From assembly GCF_027942865.1 (NCBI RefSeq), contig NC_134524.1, positions 24,091,036 through 24,155,035 on the forward strand: a DNA stretch of 64,000 nt. Reading direction: 5' to 3'. This DNA is from Odontesthes bonariensis. Lineage: Eukaryota; Chordata; Actinopteri; Atheriniformes; Atherinopsidae. Of the stretch, positions 20,405 through 32,359 are shown piece by piece. The position numbers were made by a program, and so were the translations under genes. Under the pieces are notes generated by a model. The model saw only the letters and a list, made by a program, of their open reading frames with translations. It ran no database searches and was not told the DNA's origin. How positions within the stretch are numbered: the stretch's first letter is position 1; each line of letters starts with the position of its first letter.

Positions 20405-22735
20405 AGTGGACGTCATTGAGGGATACTCCATCATACTTAGCTGCCTTCCCTCTAATTTTTCATGTGTCTGGGCAAACACACCAGCTCCCTGAGCACACTG
20501 AGGAGCACTGTGAGCAGCATCAGATGTGCACGCTGTGGCCACACACCTGTATCACACCTGTTCAACACCCTGGATCATAGCCAGTTACATGGCTTATTAA
20601 AAGAATCAAATCACAGCAGCAATTTCCATTAGTTTACTTTTAATAAAAGCGATTTGGCCCACTTAAAATGAAAAAGACAAAAATCTTGTTGTTCATGACA
20701 TGTGTAGTATGTTATCTGTTATATGTGAGAGTCATGCTTGCAGCCTTGTTTTGCAGAGTAGACTTTTCTCACTCGAAAAAGAAAAAATCTGACCCAGTTT
20801 CAGCGCTTGTTCTTCTGTTTGCACTCAGACAGCCATTCCATCCTAAAAGAACCGCATTTCTTTTTTACTTTGGCTCGGTGAGTGGATGTGTCGCTGGCGC
20901 TGCCCGTTCGTTTCGCCATGATAAGGGGTTGCGTTGCACTGTTAGCTAGCTAACCTGCACGGTGCGTATGGGCAGGGCACATATGCAAGCACCATCAATG
21001 CTCTGACTGGCTGCATAGCGTAAGTAAGCCGTATCATTGGCAGAATGAATACGTTTATGGTGAATTTTATTTTATGCGCTGCATAGATTTTCTTGTGCGC
21101 TGAGAATGTGCGAGCAGCTCAGAGGGAACGTTGCTTAGCTGCACAATCAAAGACGACACATACCTTTCCAGGCTTGCGGGGATGAGTCACTGGGTGATGT
21201 GGGAGGTAGCAGATCTTGCTATCGTTGCGGTCAAGTGACGAAGCTGAGACCTCTTCTGCATAACCTTTGTCGATGGTCGACTTCATCGCCTCCACATACT
21301 TCTCTTTCAGGTCTGCGTTCTTTCTTAGTCTGCGTTCCAGTAATCGTAGTCTGTGTTGCTAAGTTGATGTTGTTTGTTAATGTCACTGTTTCCTTTTTGA
21401 AAGGTATGTCTAAGCGATAGTGTGAGCCTTCTTTGGAGAATGAATTTTCCCACAGTTTAATGACTTTGTGGTCATTGATTGATAGATTGTTCTTGTGTGT
21501 GGGGTCATCAAGTTTCCAAAACCTTTCTACCTGAGTTTGCAGGCTATGATCGGACTTGAGGAAGTAGGCCCTGGCCTTCCTTCTTTCCTTGTAATCAATT
21601 GGTCCATTTATGGCCCAGCCAAGCACCGTTCTGGTAGCATATGGGTCATTATCTCCTCCTACAGGATATTCTTCAGCTCTGAGAAGACGTGGTGCATCTT
21701 GTCCAATAACAAGGTGCACATCTTTGGAGTTGACACTGGGAATAGGGATGTCCGCTAAGTGATCCCATCAGGTGTAGTTAGACGGATAAGTCCTATGTTT
21801 AACTTATTTAGTGTTCTCGCACCATTAAGCGTGTACATGCTGCCATCGTGCAGTGAGTCTATCTCAAGGTCCACACTTCGAGGAAATATTCCTTCTCGAC
21901 TGCCTCCTACTGTATCAAGGTCTAACCTGGCAGGCTTGCCCTTAACTTTGAGTTTCTTGGTGAGTTCTTCCGACACTAAACTGTTCTTGGCTCCTGGATC
22001 GAGTAAGGCATCCGTGACAGAACTGATGCTGCTAGCCTTGCTTCTAACCACAACAGGAACAATAGGTAAGCAAACCTTACCATTTCCAGCTCCAGCAAAT
22101 CCACAAGTGACATTAGGTGATCTGGTAGGTTGTGTTTGTTGAGGAGTTTTACTGTCATCAGTGGCGTCCTGACTTGCTGTAGTATTCTGTTTGCTTGTGT
22201 GGTTAGGCTGCAACCATTTGTTATGTTTCTGTCCGCAGCTAGGCACATTACATACCCAATAGCGTGTGCAGACCTCAGTGTTGTGCCCCATCATGAAACA
22301 GTTTTGGCACAGGTTTTTCTCCTGAACGAACACGAGGCGATCTGGCACAGTTAGTGAGCGGAAAGCTGGACACTGGTTCAAGAAGTGGCGCTCTGAGCAC
22401 TTCAGACACTTTAGATTAGCTGGTTGCTTGGTACGTGCAGACTTGTTCTCCTGAACAGCAGCTGCCTTAACACTTGTGGGGTAGTTTTGAACAGGTTTTT
22501 TGAATCCCTTTGTAGTCAATGTAAAATTGTTTGGTTTCTCCTGTTTCTTATAGCTAACTAACCCACTAAAGACTGGATCAGACCTCTTTTCAGCCTCTGT
22601 CTCTACGAAGCTGACAACGTCGTCAAGTTTCGGAAGATGTTCTTCTTTTGTAATTTCATAGTTCTTATTTAACCATTTGGCCCTGAGGTCTGATGGTAGC
22701 TTGCCAATGATCTCAACCAATGTGCGGCGAAAGTA
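20405..22735 (-). pseudogene. BEL/Pao LTR retrotransposon fragment (gag-protease-pol start), copy B
   Basis: The minus strand carries the end of gag (RRTLVEIIGKLPSDLRAKWL) and paired Cys/His clusters (CLKCSERHFLNQC, then CQNCFMMGHNTEVC). Next is an aspartic protease motif (LLDPGAKNSL), a shift near 21755, and the N-terminal part of pol (GWAINGP, then PRKPGK and GVSLNDV from the reverse transcriptase). It is truncated at both ends and lacks LTRs and integrase. A hAT element (20445-21134) sits within the reverse transcriptase codons; removing it restores the frame. Confidence 0.8.
20445..21134. mobile_element. hAT-type element inside BEL/Pao pol
   Basis: An 8-bp duplication TTAGCTGC (20437-20444 and 21135-21142) flanks it. 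The ends are CTTCCCTCTAATTT and CAGAGGGAACGTTGC, which are inverted in their TTCCCTCT core. Excision of the block plus one duplication rejoins BEL/Pao codons in frame (DC-AAKYDGV). A 3'-truncated copy of the same insertion is at 39748-39985 in the duplicated segment. Confidence 0.75.
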
Positions 22736-23160
22736 GCTTGAATACAGTGAAAGAGATGGATTTTCATGCCTGCCAATTTTTTCTTCCCAAATATGTGTCT
22801 TAAAAGTGACTTTAGCATAGGGTTGTGGACTGAAAAACACAATGGGACTACAGCCTGAAGTCTTACCCATTCCCACTTCAAATTTGACTGTAATACAACA
22901 AGAAATTCAACAATTTGAACAGTTCAACATACAGTCATGATCTTGGGCTCTAATGAAAGGTTACACTTTGGACTGTCTAATCCCACATCCAGATTATCTG
23001 TCAGTATTACTGACAAAGAGTAACTGAAGCACAAACACATTTTATCTATAACCAGAGCTTTTTGCATACAATAAAAGTCCAAACAAATAGTTTGTTCTAA
23101 ATGCAATTACTTTATATACATAAGTAATGACAAACAACACTGAACACTATTTACAATTTT
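22736..23160. other. Unassigned sequence between BEL/Pao and piggyBac
   Basis: 22736-22880 is open on the minus strand in continuity with BEL/Pao gag, but its residues do not continue gag as seen in copy C (where ELSG precedes RRTLVE), so a different sequence has joined here. The rest has no recognisable content. Confidence 0.4.
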
Positions 23161-23311
23161 TTTGTTGTTGGCAACATGCCAATCATTGTAGCAGTCTCTG
23201 CCTGGCACAAAGCACAGGGGCACATCCCACGTGGCACACTTCACGGGAGTCTTGGCCTGCTTCGCCCAGCTGTGCTGTGCCCTGATATGTGCACAGGTCT
23301 GTGGTGACTGG

Positions 23312-25132
23312 CTACAAATGGTGCAGGTTCAACTCCAAGGCTAAGGTCTCCCTGAATGCCTTCTGGTGCATTGGAACCTCACCTCTCCTTCTGGCGTGTT
23401 CTTTATGTAAGATGAAGGCATTCACAATGGCAATGTCCATGAAGTGATAGAAGAAAGTCTTGTACCACTTCTGTGTCTTATGCAGGACTTTGTAGTATCC
23501 TATCAGGGCATCCGATAGGTCCACCCCCTCCATGTACCTAAAAGGACAGGTTGAAGGGAAATCGTATAAAAATATATCCAGCACACAAATTATTACATTT
23601 CAAGAGGCAGAACATACTTGTGTATATAGTACATACTGGTTGTAGTCCTTCACCGCTGGTGGAACAGGGATGTCCTTCAGGGTCCACTGCCCATATGGAC
23701 CTTTTATCCGTCGCTGGACAGAGTCCTCTCCGTGGGCTGAGTGGAACACATAAAGACATCTCTGGTGTCCTTCCACTGGACGAACAGGATGGAGTCGCTC
23801 CTCAGCCATCTGATGCTCCCTCCCATGACAGAATCATAACTTAGCCCTTTCCCAGGTTTTTCTGATTTTCCTTCATAAACAAAAAAGTCCCAAGTATAGC
23901 CGTTGGCTGAATCTGCTAAAAGAAAAAGCTTGTAGCCCCAGCGTACAGGTTTGCTCTTCATATGCTGCTTCAGGCCTTTGATGCAACCATACGCTCATCT
24001 ACAGAAATATGCTGATTGGGATGATAATTACTTTTGCATGCATCCCTCAGCTCACTATAAAGAGGCTTGATTTTGCACAGACGATCATAAGCTGCTGTGC
24101 CCCAGTTCTGATAGTTAGCAGCATCATCGGACCTACTGCTAAGGTGCAGGGTCCGGCATATTAGGAGGAACTTACCACAAGACATTACAGATTTAGGGAA
24201 TGGAAGGCTGTACAGTGTTCCTTTTCTCCAGTAATCTGTAAATGAAGGACATTTTATAAATCCCATATATACAATCAAAGCCATGAAACTGAACATGTCC
24301 TGTAAGGAAATATCAGTCCATGGGGCAGTTTGTGTTGATCTGTGCACACCAAAATCATTTGTGTTTGAAATTATTGTGTGTAGAATGGGGTCAGTGAAAA
24401 AAAGTTGTAATGCTGTGTATGACAATGTGGAAATAAGCAGGGGTCCGGGGGGACGTTGGGGTTTAAAGATGGGTTGTGGAGGTGTAATGTGTTGAACCTC
24501 AGTATCATTCCAGCATGACTCTTCAGTCATTCCTGTAAATGCAGCTTGACCACTGGTCCTGGCTCCCTCTTCCCCCTCTTCTCCCTCGGCCTCTTGCTTT
24601 TTCTTTTATTTGATTTAACTTTTCCAGGAGAGGGGGGATGGGGCTCCTCTGAGCGTATGTTTGGTTCCACTCTGCTTGTAGAGGGACGTGGGACCCAGTT
24701 GTCATCTGAATTATCTTCAGACGTTCTATTATGTAAAACAACAAACAAACAAATTATATTAGAATGCAAGAAAGACTGAGCTGTGTATATAATAATTAAC
24801 ACTACGTTTCGGTCTTTTTGGATGTTTGCTTTACTGATGAGAATGCTGCTGAGTGATAACGCTGAGTCACAATTTCCTTCGGTAACAATAAAGTATCTAA
24901 CTGTCTATCTATGAGTACAATAATATTAAATAAAATAACAATAAAATGTAAATAATACTTACTTGTCAAGAGTAACGTTTCCGTCGTCAGAAAATGCTTC
25001 TTCAGAGTCAATGAACAACACATCAGTGTCTTCCTCTGACACACACTCGTTGGAAGCATCACTGTCCCGCCGTAGACAAACCTCCAAGGCTTCCTCCATA
25101 GTGTATTTAGTTTTCCAAGTCCGTTTAGCCAT
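23312..25132 (-). pseudogene. piggyBac-type transposase (PGBD4-like), degenerate, with intron
   Basis: Exon 1 runs from ATG 25132 (MAKRTWKTKYTMEEALEVC) to 24963, then donor GTAAGT. The acceptor TAATAG precedes exon 2 at 24725. The joined codons read LDK-TSEDNSDD in frame. The core transposase gives TDISLQDMFSFMALIVYMG, YWRKGTLYSLP, HISVDERMV (first catalytic Asp), GYKLFLLADSANGYTWDFFV (second) and, at 23312-23584, [14 protein letters not shown] (third). Frameshifts occur in the basic region near 24560, near 23975 and near 23705. Terminal TTAA repeats were not located. Cut-and-paste transposase, now non-functional. Confidence 0.8.
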
Positions 25133-25786
25133 TTTGTAGACACAAGAAGACGAATAACTGCAGAATTTCGAATTACGCACAGCGATGCGTAATTTGCAAC
25201 TCCTGAAATCAGCGACTACTTGCACAGGAAATGTTTGCGCACACCTGTGGCTGTTTATGGGAGAAATCCCACCCATCGCGCGTCATGCCGTTTTTTTCAG
25301 AATGTCATTTGCTATTCAATGCGCCACTCCAAAGTAAACTGGTTCGAGCCGCACACGAAACAATAGGTGCAGATACTTTTGACGCATCAGTGAGTAACTG
25401 ACTATTGTGCCCCAGCAGACAGGGTAAACAGTCATCTATTGGAACAAGTAAGATGTCATTCAAAAGCTAAAAGACCAGAGCTATTTCGGTATGACGTTGG
25501 GGCTAATACATGCATGCTAACTGAAGTTATGATCAAGAATGTGCGGAAAAATATGCTTCCGACAGAAATTCTGAAAGTTAGCCGCCGCAGACTTTGTGTC
25601 TTTTGTGGGTGAAATACTAGTTGTAGACTAACTATTTTACTGGAGTACATTAATTGGACCCTTGCCAACGTGACAGGACTGTTTTTATTGAAATTGTATC
25701 TTTTCTTAGAATACTGTGAGGCTTTATAGGTGACTTTGATACTTTTTTTTTAAAAAACAGCAAAGTATCTATCTATCTATCTATCT
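25133..25786. other. Non-coding stretch; (TATC)n at its right end
   Basis: No gene is recognised. About 25133-25300 is probably the 5' part of the piggyBac element. A (TATC)n microsatellite at 25766-25785 marks the left edge of the duplicated finger-exon block. Confidence 0.4.
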
Positions 25787-25788
25787 AG

Positions 25789-26400
25789 TTCCTTTTCAGA
25801 GTTTCATCCAGATGGCACTGCTGTAAGGACTGTGGGAAAGTTATCAAACGATCAAATCTGAGGTATCATCAGAGGATTCATACTGGAGAGAAGCCATACA
25901 GCTGTGGTCAGTGTGGGGCAGCTTTCACTGCATTAGGTAGTCTAAAGAAACACCAACGTATTCACACAGGAGAGAAACCTTTCATCTGTGGTCAGTGTGG
26001 GGCAGCTTTCACTCAATTAGGTCATCTAAAGAGACACCAACGTATTCACACAGGAGAGAAACCTTTCAGCTGTGACCAGTGTGGGGCAGCTTTCACTCAA
26101 TTATCTAATCTAAAGGAACACCAACGTATTCACTCAGGAGAGAAGCCATCCAGCTGTGGTCAGTGTGGGGCAGCTTTCACTCAATTATCTAGTCTAAAGA
26201 CGCACCAACGTATTCACACAGGAGAGAAACCTTTCATCTGTGGTCAGTGTGGGGCAGCTTTCACTCAATTATCTAGTCTAAAGATGCACCAATGTATTCA
26301 CACAGGAGAGAAACCTTTCATCTGTGGTCAGTGTGGGGCAGCTTTCACTGTATTATCTCATCTAAAGAGACACCAACGTAGTCACACTGCAGAGAAATGA
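25789..26400 (+). pseudogene. C2H2 zinc-finger exon, copy 1 (7 fingers, acceptor lost)
   Basis: From 25810 the frame reads [20 protein letters not shown] and then six fingers of the form [11 protein letters not shown]5[13 protein letters not shown], ending HTAEK and TGA (26398-26400). There is no ATG in frame. Compared with the exon at 48691, a 294-bp deletion with ATC microhomology has removed the acceptor and the first codons. The only CAG nearby (25797-25799) would give the wrong phase after exon 2. Finger helix positions -1, 2, 3, 6 read AGSK, QGHR, QSNE, QSST, QSSM and VSHR. One finger has HQCIH instead of HQRIH. Probably a pseudogene copy of the gene at 35167-49641. Confidence 0.8.
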
Positions 26401-27854
26401 TTGGCTTAAATCAACAACAATTTTTACGGCAGATAAGCAAACATTCACCTGGCAGCAGCAACAGGAACTTCCAATCAGAAGCCTTGCCTTTGTTCAGATT
26501 AAAAATCTTCTTTGTGGATTACCACCTTCTCTTGTCAGGACTTTAGTTCTGAATGTTCTGTGGGGAGCACATGTTTGAAGAACCATTGAAAGTGCTTTAT
26601 AATTTGTTTGGATTGCTTTAACTGGGGACGGATCTCCCGACGTTCAAGACAAACATGGCATCAATTGTGAGTTGATGGACAGAACAAAATGCAGTCTGTT
26701 TGAAAGTAGAAACATGTTTATTCTGTTATACGGAACATATTTGTTTTGTTTAAAGTTAAGATCCACAAAGTAGCTTTGCACCAGCTGTGGGTATTTATGT
26801 AAACATCTGAAGAAGCAATATATCATTTCAGTTTGATGTGAAGTCGAGCTTTACACTCGTCTGTATTTCATTGTTCTGCATTTCATTAAAGGTCAGATGT
26901 TAACTTTTCTCATGCTTTTCATGTTCTTGCTACACAGATATTTTTGAAGAAAATGTGTGTTTGGTTACGAGGGAAAGTTGACCCTTATCATCTTCCCCAA
27001 AGACCCAGAAATCTTTAACGCAGTCTGAAAAAGGTTTGGAGTTGTTCCCTGTACTTCCCAGACAGCTGTATGATGCTGATGACTGAAGCTGAAAGTTAAG
27101 GCTGTTCCGACACTAAAAGGGCACGAGGCTCAACTTCAAGCTGTGAAACTCTTTCAAATGTCTGTTGTGTTGGAATCAGACGTGTGAACGGATTTTAGTC
27201 CAAACTTTGTGTTGAAACTTACTTTTTCCACCTCCGTAATGATCTGTAAAACTGAAGGTTGTTGAAGAACACAGTGCTGGATCCAAACAATAGTGTAATG
27301 TTCCAATCTGACCTCCTGGTGGCAGTGTCGTCTCACTGGGGATTTTTCATTGATTCTTTTAAAAGCAGGAATCACCGTCAGATATTCATGATCTGAAGGG
27401 GATGAACTCATGTGCTTCTGCAGAATACCTGAGTTTCCTCCAGTGCCACCATGAAGTTAGTGTTTTTCGCCATATATATTTATATTTACACTAACTTATA
27501 GATTTAATCTGCTGTAACTCCTGGTTAAATGGAGGTTTTACTCTTTCTTTAACTGCAGAATTCCACTGTAATATAATTCTAGTTAAAAAAATAAAATGAT
27601 AAACTCACATGTCAGCTTTAGTTATTTATAAATGTAGATTGATGATACATATTGGATGGAAGCTTTTGGCTCCGGATGAAATGTTTTGGGTTCAGGTGGA
27701 ACCGAACCAGGTCAGCACCATTATTCCAGAATTCTTTGCATCTTCTTCAGATTTTCTCTGTGAAAACAGAGACTTCTGAAACATGTTTCTGAGCTGGTGT
27801 AGATGCTGCTGGAAGGACCTCTGCTGGTCACTCTGGTAGTTTTTCACATCTGTT

Positions 27855-28115
27855 ATGATGCGTAACCGTAGCAACGGGAAAGTTGTTCACCTGTTGGTGC
27901 AGCTAACTGAGCTTCACAAAAGCCCAAGAAATGGCTGGAAAAATACCCCAAATCTGGATGAGCTGAAGAGGAGACGTCTAGGATGCAGAGCAGGAACAAA
28001 CTGGAGGAAAAGGAGGAGGAAGTTTAAAGCATTTCTTCCCTCGATCATCAGGGGAAATGTGAGGTCACTGGTGGATAAGACAACTACATGGATCAACTAC
28101 ACACTGAAAGGTTGA
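27855..28115 (+). pseudogene. L2-like LINE 5' coding fragment
   Basis: The frame MMRNRSNGKVVHLL leads through ELKRRRLGCRAGTNWRKRRR to FLPSIIRGNVRSLVDK, matching the start of ORF2 in the LINE at 40855-44040 (GCRAG, then IMGNVRSLANK). Only the first 85 or so codons are present. It lies in the part of block 1 absent from block 2. Confidence 0.65.
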
Positions 28116-28778
28116 ATCCTAAACTTTCTCTTTTCATTTTCTTTTCATAGGGACTGAGTTCAAGCCTTTTCCAGGTTCCACTCAATCTTTCTCAGTCTTC
28201 AAAGTTTGAAACCAACAAGTCGGAGACTTTATTGGGATAGAGAGCATGAGACAGAACACCAAGCAGCTGAACAAACCAGAGACAGTTGATGAGCAAAGCT
28301 GCTTCACAGGAAACATGTTGGAAGACTAAAAGATAGTGTCTGTGGTCATCAGTCTCAGGTAAAAAGTGCCAAGAAAGCAGCACAAAGCAGCAGAGGCATC
28401 GCTCAGAGGGGCAATAAACTGCTTTGGGACTCGGCAGGGGCGAATCTAGAAAAATATTTATGGGGCGGCGAGGGGGGCATGAATTTTTGAGGGGTGGCAA
28501 CAAATGGCAGATGTGTATATAAACTGAATTTAATCAGTTTGATCTCCAACCATGTTATCCAGAACCGGATGGTACACAGAGACACAAAACGTGTGTTTGC
28601 TATCTGGAACTACATGCTGTCCCAAGGTGTGGTGGACGACAGTATCCTGAAGCGCCTTCGTTGTCTGTCTCGGCCTCGTTGGTTTTTGCTGAGTCGTGTC
28701 AATGTTACTTTGTTGACATAAATCAAGTGTTTCACTCCATATTTCCCCAAAAGAGGCTTGACTACAGTACTGGACTGG

Positions 28779-28842
28779 TATCTGCTGGTTATCTGCTGGT
28801 TATCTGCTGGTTATCTGCTGGTTATCTGCTACTGGTTATCTG
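28779..28842 (+). repeat. 11-bp minisatellite, block 1 copy
   Basis: About five tandem copies of TATCTGCTGGT. The homologous tract in block 2 (52898-52993) has more copies, including variant units. Confidence 0.85.
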
Positions 28843-29141
28843 CTCCGGCCCGCCTAAACAATTGGAGTGGCCCGCTTAACAATCCCTCTCAACATATTTA
28901 TTTTTTATTTTTTTTGGCCTTTTTTTTTAAATTGTATTTTCCTATTATAAAATATCAGCACTCAATTATTAAGGTTGGCATTTCAATTAAGATTTACCTT
29001 ATTTACGAATTATTTACAGTTGTAGCTCATTTTAACCCCCCCCACACACACACACACAATGGTATATTCCAACTTGACTTTGCTTGTGATCAACGGTCAA
29101 GTGCGCGCGGGCGAGCTAACGAAAGAAAAGCAGAAAACAAA

Positions 29142-30460
29142 ATGTCGAAACGTAAACTAGATTCGTTTTCAAACGGCAGTGGACGGATGAATTTTTTTTT
29201 GTCCAGTGCAAGGAGACCGTGGCGGTGTTGAAAGAATTCAACATTCGCCGGCACTATGAAACTCGCCACAGAGGGCAGTATGCTAGCTTGCAGGGTCAAG
29301 TGAGGAGAGACAAGCTAAAAAGTTGAAAAAAAGAGTATAAGCTAAAAGCTCAACATGTCAAAAGTAAAAGCTGCCCAGCAGAGTACAATGCTATGCCAAA
29401 CACAGACGAACCTTTCATCCGTTTGGGCCAGCTTCAAGGTAGCTAAACTGATAGCAAGCTGTGGAAAGTCGTTCAGTGATGGGGAGTTCATTAAGAAGTG
29501 TTTGAATGCTGTCCGGACAAGAAAGATGCCCTGAACGCGGTTAGTCTGTCGGCATCTACAGTAACCAGGCGAATAGAGGAAATGGGACATAATGTACATG
29601 TCCAGCTAAAAGAAAAAGCTAAAGATTTTGAGTGTTTTGCATTGGCAATGGATGAGAGCAATGACGTGCAGGACACAGCACAACTGCTGATCTTTATTCG
29701 GGGAGTTAATTCAAATTTTGAAGTGGAAGTGAAGAGGAGCTGGCAGCTCTACAGTCTCACGGATACTACCACAGGAGAGGATATCTTTCGTAAAGTACGC
29801 CAAACGATGGAAGAGTTGGGTTTAGACTGGTCTACGCTGGCTAGCATCACAACGGACGGTGCTCCGAGTATGATTGGTACGTCGAGGGGGCTAGTGGGGC
29901 GCATAAAAAGCTAAATGCACCCTCATTACAAATCCACTGTCTGATTCACCAGCAAGCACTGTGCTGTAAAGTCCTGAAGTGGGAATCTGTCATGAAGGTA
30001 GTTGTGTCTCTGCATAAACTTCACCAGAGCAAAAAAGGAGATGCTCTTTAAATCTCATTGTACTACTGTGTATAATGACAATAAAGGCTTTCAATTTCAA
30101 TTCAATTTTCAACCGACTTAAACACAGGCAGTTCCAAGCTTTTCTCTCCGAGCTGGAGTCTGCCCATGGAGACGTGCTTTGCCACACTGAAGTCTGATGG
30201 TTAAGCCGGGGCAGAGTTTTGAAGCGTTTTTACGACTTACTGCCCAAAATCAACGCCTTTCTCCTGACAAAGGGAAAAACTGTCCCAGAGCTGATCGACG
30301 CAGGATGAAAATGGGACCTCGCCTTTTTAACAGATGTGACAGAAAATGACGAGTCCTACCCCAACATAAGAAAGCATGCAATGAAGATGTCCACAGTTTT
30401 TGGGAGCACATATATCTGTGAGCAAACTTTTTCTATCATGAAGCTGATAAATAATTAGAT
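29142..30460 (+). pseudogene. hAT transposase, degenerate (ZBED5/GTF2IRD2-type)
   Basis: It starts at ATG 29142 (MSKRKLDSFSNGSGRMNFF). After shifts it gives RRHYETRHRGQY, then a long open stretch around 29498-29914 with LSASTVTRRIEEMG, LAMDESNDVQDTAQLLIFIRG and TTDGAPSMIGTSRGLVGRI, which carry catalytic Asp residues of the RNase H-like fold. Later blocks read WLSRGRVLKRFYDLL and EQTFSIMKLI. Several frameshifts and stops are present, and a roughly 65-bp LINE 3'-tail scrap lies near 30040-30105. The C-terminus is replaced by a minus-strand LINE end at 30466. Left terminus not firmly located. Confidence 0.75.
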
Positions 30461-30465
30461 GAGAT

Positions 30466-30960
30466 CAAGATCCAATCAAATCAAATCAAATTTATTTGTA
30501 TAGCACATTTCATGTACAAACAATTCAAAGTGCTTCACATAAAATAAAATCATTGCAGCAGGGAGTGGAAGAAGCATTAAAATACATAAAAGAATATAAA
30601 GAGAAACACATAAAATGATTAAAATGAATTTAAAAACAAGCAACAGTCTAGATAAGTTAAAAGATATCGTGCAGATTTCATGCATAGACACATGAGAACA
30701 GAAATGTCTTTAACCTGGATTTAAAAATGTCTCCATTTGGTGAAAGTTTAATCTCCACTGGCAGTTTGTGCCACTTGTTTGCAGCATAACAGCTAAATGC
30801 TGCTTCTCCATGTTTAGTCTGGACTCTGGACTGGACCAGCTGACCTGAGTCCTTGGATCTAAGAGCTCTGCTGGGTTTATATTCTCTGAACATATCACAG
30901 ATGTATTTTGGGCCTAAACCGTTCTGGAATTTGTAAACCATCAGCAGACTTTTAAAATCT
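30466..30960 (-). pseudogene. LINE C-terminus and 3' UTR (CR1/L2-like)
   Basis: The minus strand reads MVYKFQNGLGPKYICDMF, then YKPSRALRSKDSG, TKHGEAAFSCYAANKWHKLP and FKSRLKTFLF, the conserved C-terminus of CR1/L2-type polymerases. The 3' UTR ends in repeated TTTGAT units (30473-30492). The same tail occurs at 38374-38450. Confidence 0.75.
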
Positions 30961-31523
30961 ATTCTGTGACCCTCAGACCAACACCTGCATCAGTTTCTGA
31001 GGCTGGCTGTAACTGGAATAGAACCTGCCAAGGATACAAATATGCCTGTGTAGACAAAATACTTAACTATTGTTAACTCACTTTTACTTTACTCTGTACA
31101 TACAAAGTCAGCTGACCTAGATAAGACTACTTCACCTGATTTTTACAATTATTCTGTATTAATATTATTTCACTACCTGTAAAGACAAAATAACTACCAA
31201 TTGTTAACTCACATGTACCTGTTAAGAAATCACATCACCTCATTGTTACCTGACATTAGCTTGTGTTTTTATTTTCTATAAATAAAAAGAGTATCTGTGG
31301 TACTTCAAATAAACACGTGAAGACTTTTTATTACTTTTTTTCACAAACCAACAGGTGGCGCCAAGCGAAGTCCAGCTGCAACAAACGATCATTATAATCT
31401 CCATAATAATACTGGTTGTCACTTTGGTCCATATCATTTCCTGTTATAGACTGACCTCGGCCCCCCATCACAGAAAGGAAAGTTGATTGTGGCCCCCACC
31501 CAAAAAAGTTTGGGGACCCCTGT
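30961..31523. other. Non-coding; partial hAT-type end at right
   Basis: 31040-31240 holds two related stretches with the word TTGTTAACTCAC. 31460-31523 ends GTTTGGGGACCCCTG, a hAT-like terminus (mirror of CAGGGGTCCCCAAAC), but no matching left end or duplication is seen. Confidence 0.4.
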
Positions 31524-31765
31524 TTTAAGGCTTCTGTCACAGCCGTTTCAGTGCAGTGTCCACTTTTAAACCCAGATTGGTTTGGATCAAGGAGGTTGTG
31601 TTGTGAGAGGTAATCAGTGACCTGCTTAAAGAACGCCCTTTCAATGGTTTTAGACAGAAACGGGAGGAGAGAGACCGGCCGATAGTTCTCCACATGAGTT
31701 GGAGGGAGGGAAGATTTCTTGAGCAGCGGTGTAACCCAAGCAATGTGAAAGTTTTTTTGTTTCAT
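31524..31765 (-). pseudogene. LINE reverse transcriptase fragment (CR1-like)
   Basis: The minus strand reads HIAWVTPLLKKSSLPPTHVE, then NYRPVSLLPFLSKTIERA, TDYLSQHNLLDPNQSGFK and GHCTETAV: reverse transcriptase motifs 0 to 2. It is cut off at 31524 by the hAT-type terminus. Confidence 0.75.
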
Positions 31766-31769
31766 TATT

Positions 31770-32340
31770 TTTCTTCATGCAAAGAAAAGAAGAAGGAGAA
31801 TGAGCTTATTTTACGAGTAGCGGTGAGTTTCTGATTTTTATTATCCATAGAAAGTACATGCATGCTTTCTTGTGTTCTTTGTCAATATGGATGCCGTTTT
31901 AGTAGTCGTTAATAGTGATCATTAACGAATGGCGTAGAAGTCATTAATGACGCAAATTACCGAATGTTACATGTCGGTTTGGGTTGTCGTTTTGAAGCTA
32001 AGTCAGATGACTTCAACGTTTATTTTCACCAATGGTGTGTAGCATCAACACCTAAGGATTGTTAACTTTTTAGTGCATAACGTAAAGTAACTTCGCATAT
32101 TTGTTTGTATGTAACGTTATGAAACGTTTTTGTAAACTCTCCGTGCATTAGTTGGGCATGGTCACAAAGTTACAAACAAAAAATGAGCTCGATCAAGAGA
32201 CCAGCCCAGCAGGAGTTACAGGTTGGGCCCAGACGTACACTACTTGGCTTCAAGTTTTCTATATGTCATGTCAGAATGTATTTTCTTCATCATAACATAA
32301 CGTATTAAATTACTTAAGTGTCTTGTTTTATCCACTTTCA
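31770..32340. other. Non-coding stretch, nothing recognised
   Basis: AT-rich sequence with no convincing frame, terminal repeat or tandem array. Confidence 0.35.
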
Positions 32341-32359
32341 CTTAAGTTAGCACAACATG

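Larger units (their letters stand above)
25787..28860 (+). repeat. Segmental duplication, block 1 (partner 48398-52993)
   Basis: Finger exon and 3' flank match block 2 almost base for base over 26400-27200, 27220-27696 and 28479-28840. Block 2 has extra sequence at 49728-50208 and 50945-52120; block 1 has extra sequence at 27697-28478. Shared content includes a probable 3' UTR with an ATTAAA signal (about 26884), a 71-75 codon open frame (28494-28721 here) of unknown meaning, and an 11-bp minisatellite. Confidence 0.85.

Noticed and set aside
28494..28721. Conserved 71-75 codon frame present in both duplicated blocks as a small gene
   Set aside because: Conservation is explained by recent duplication; there is no recognised domain and no independent coding evidence.
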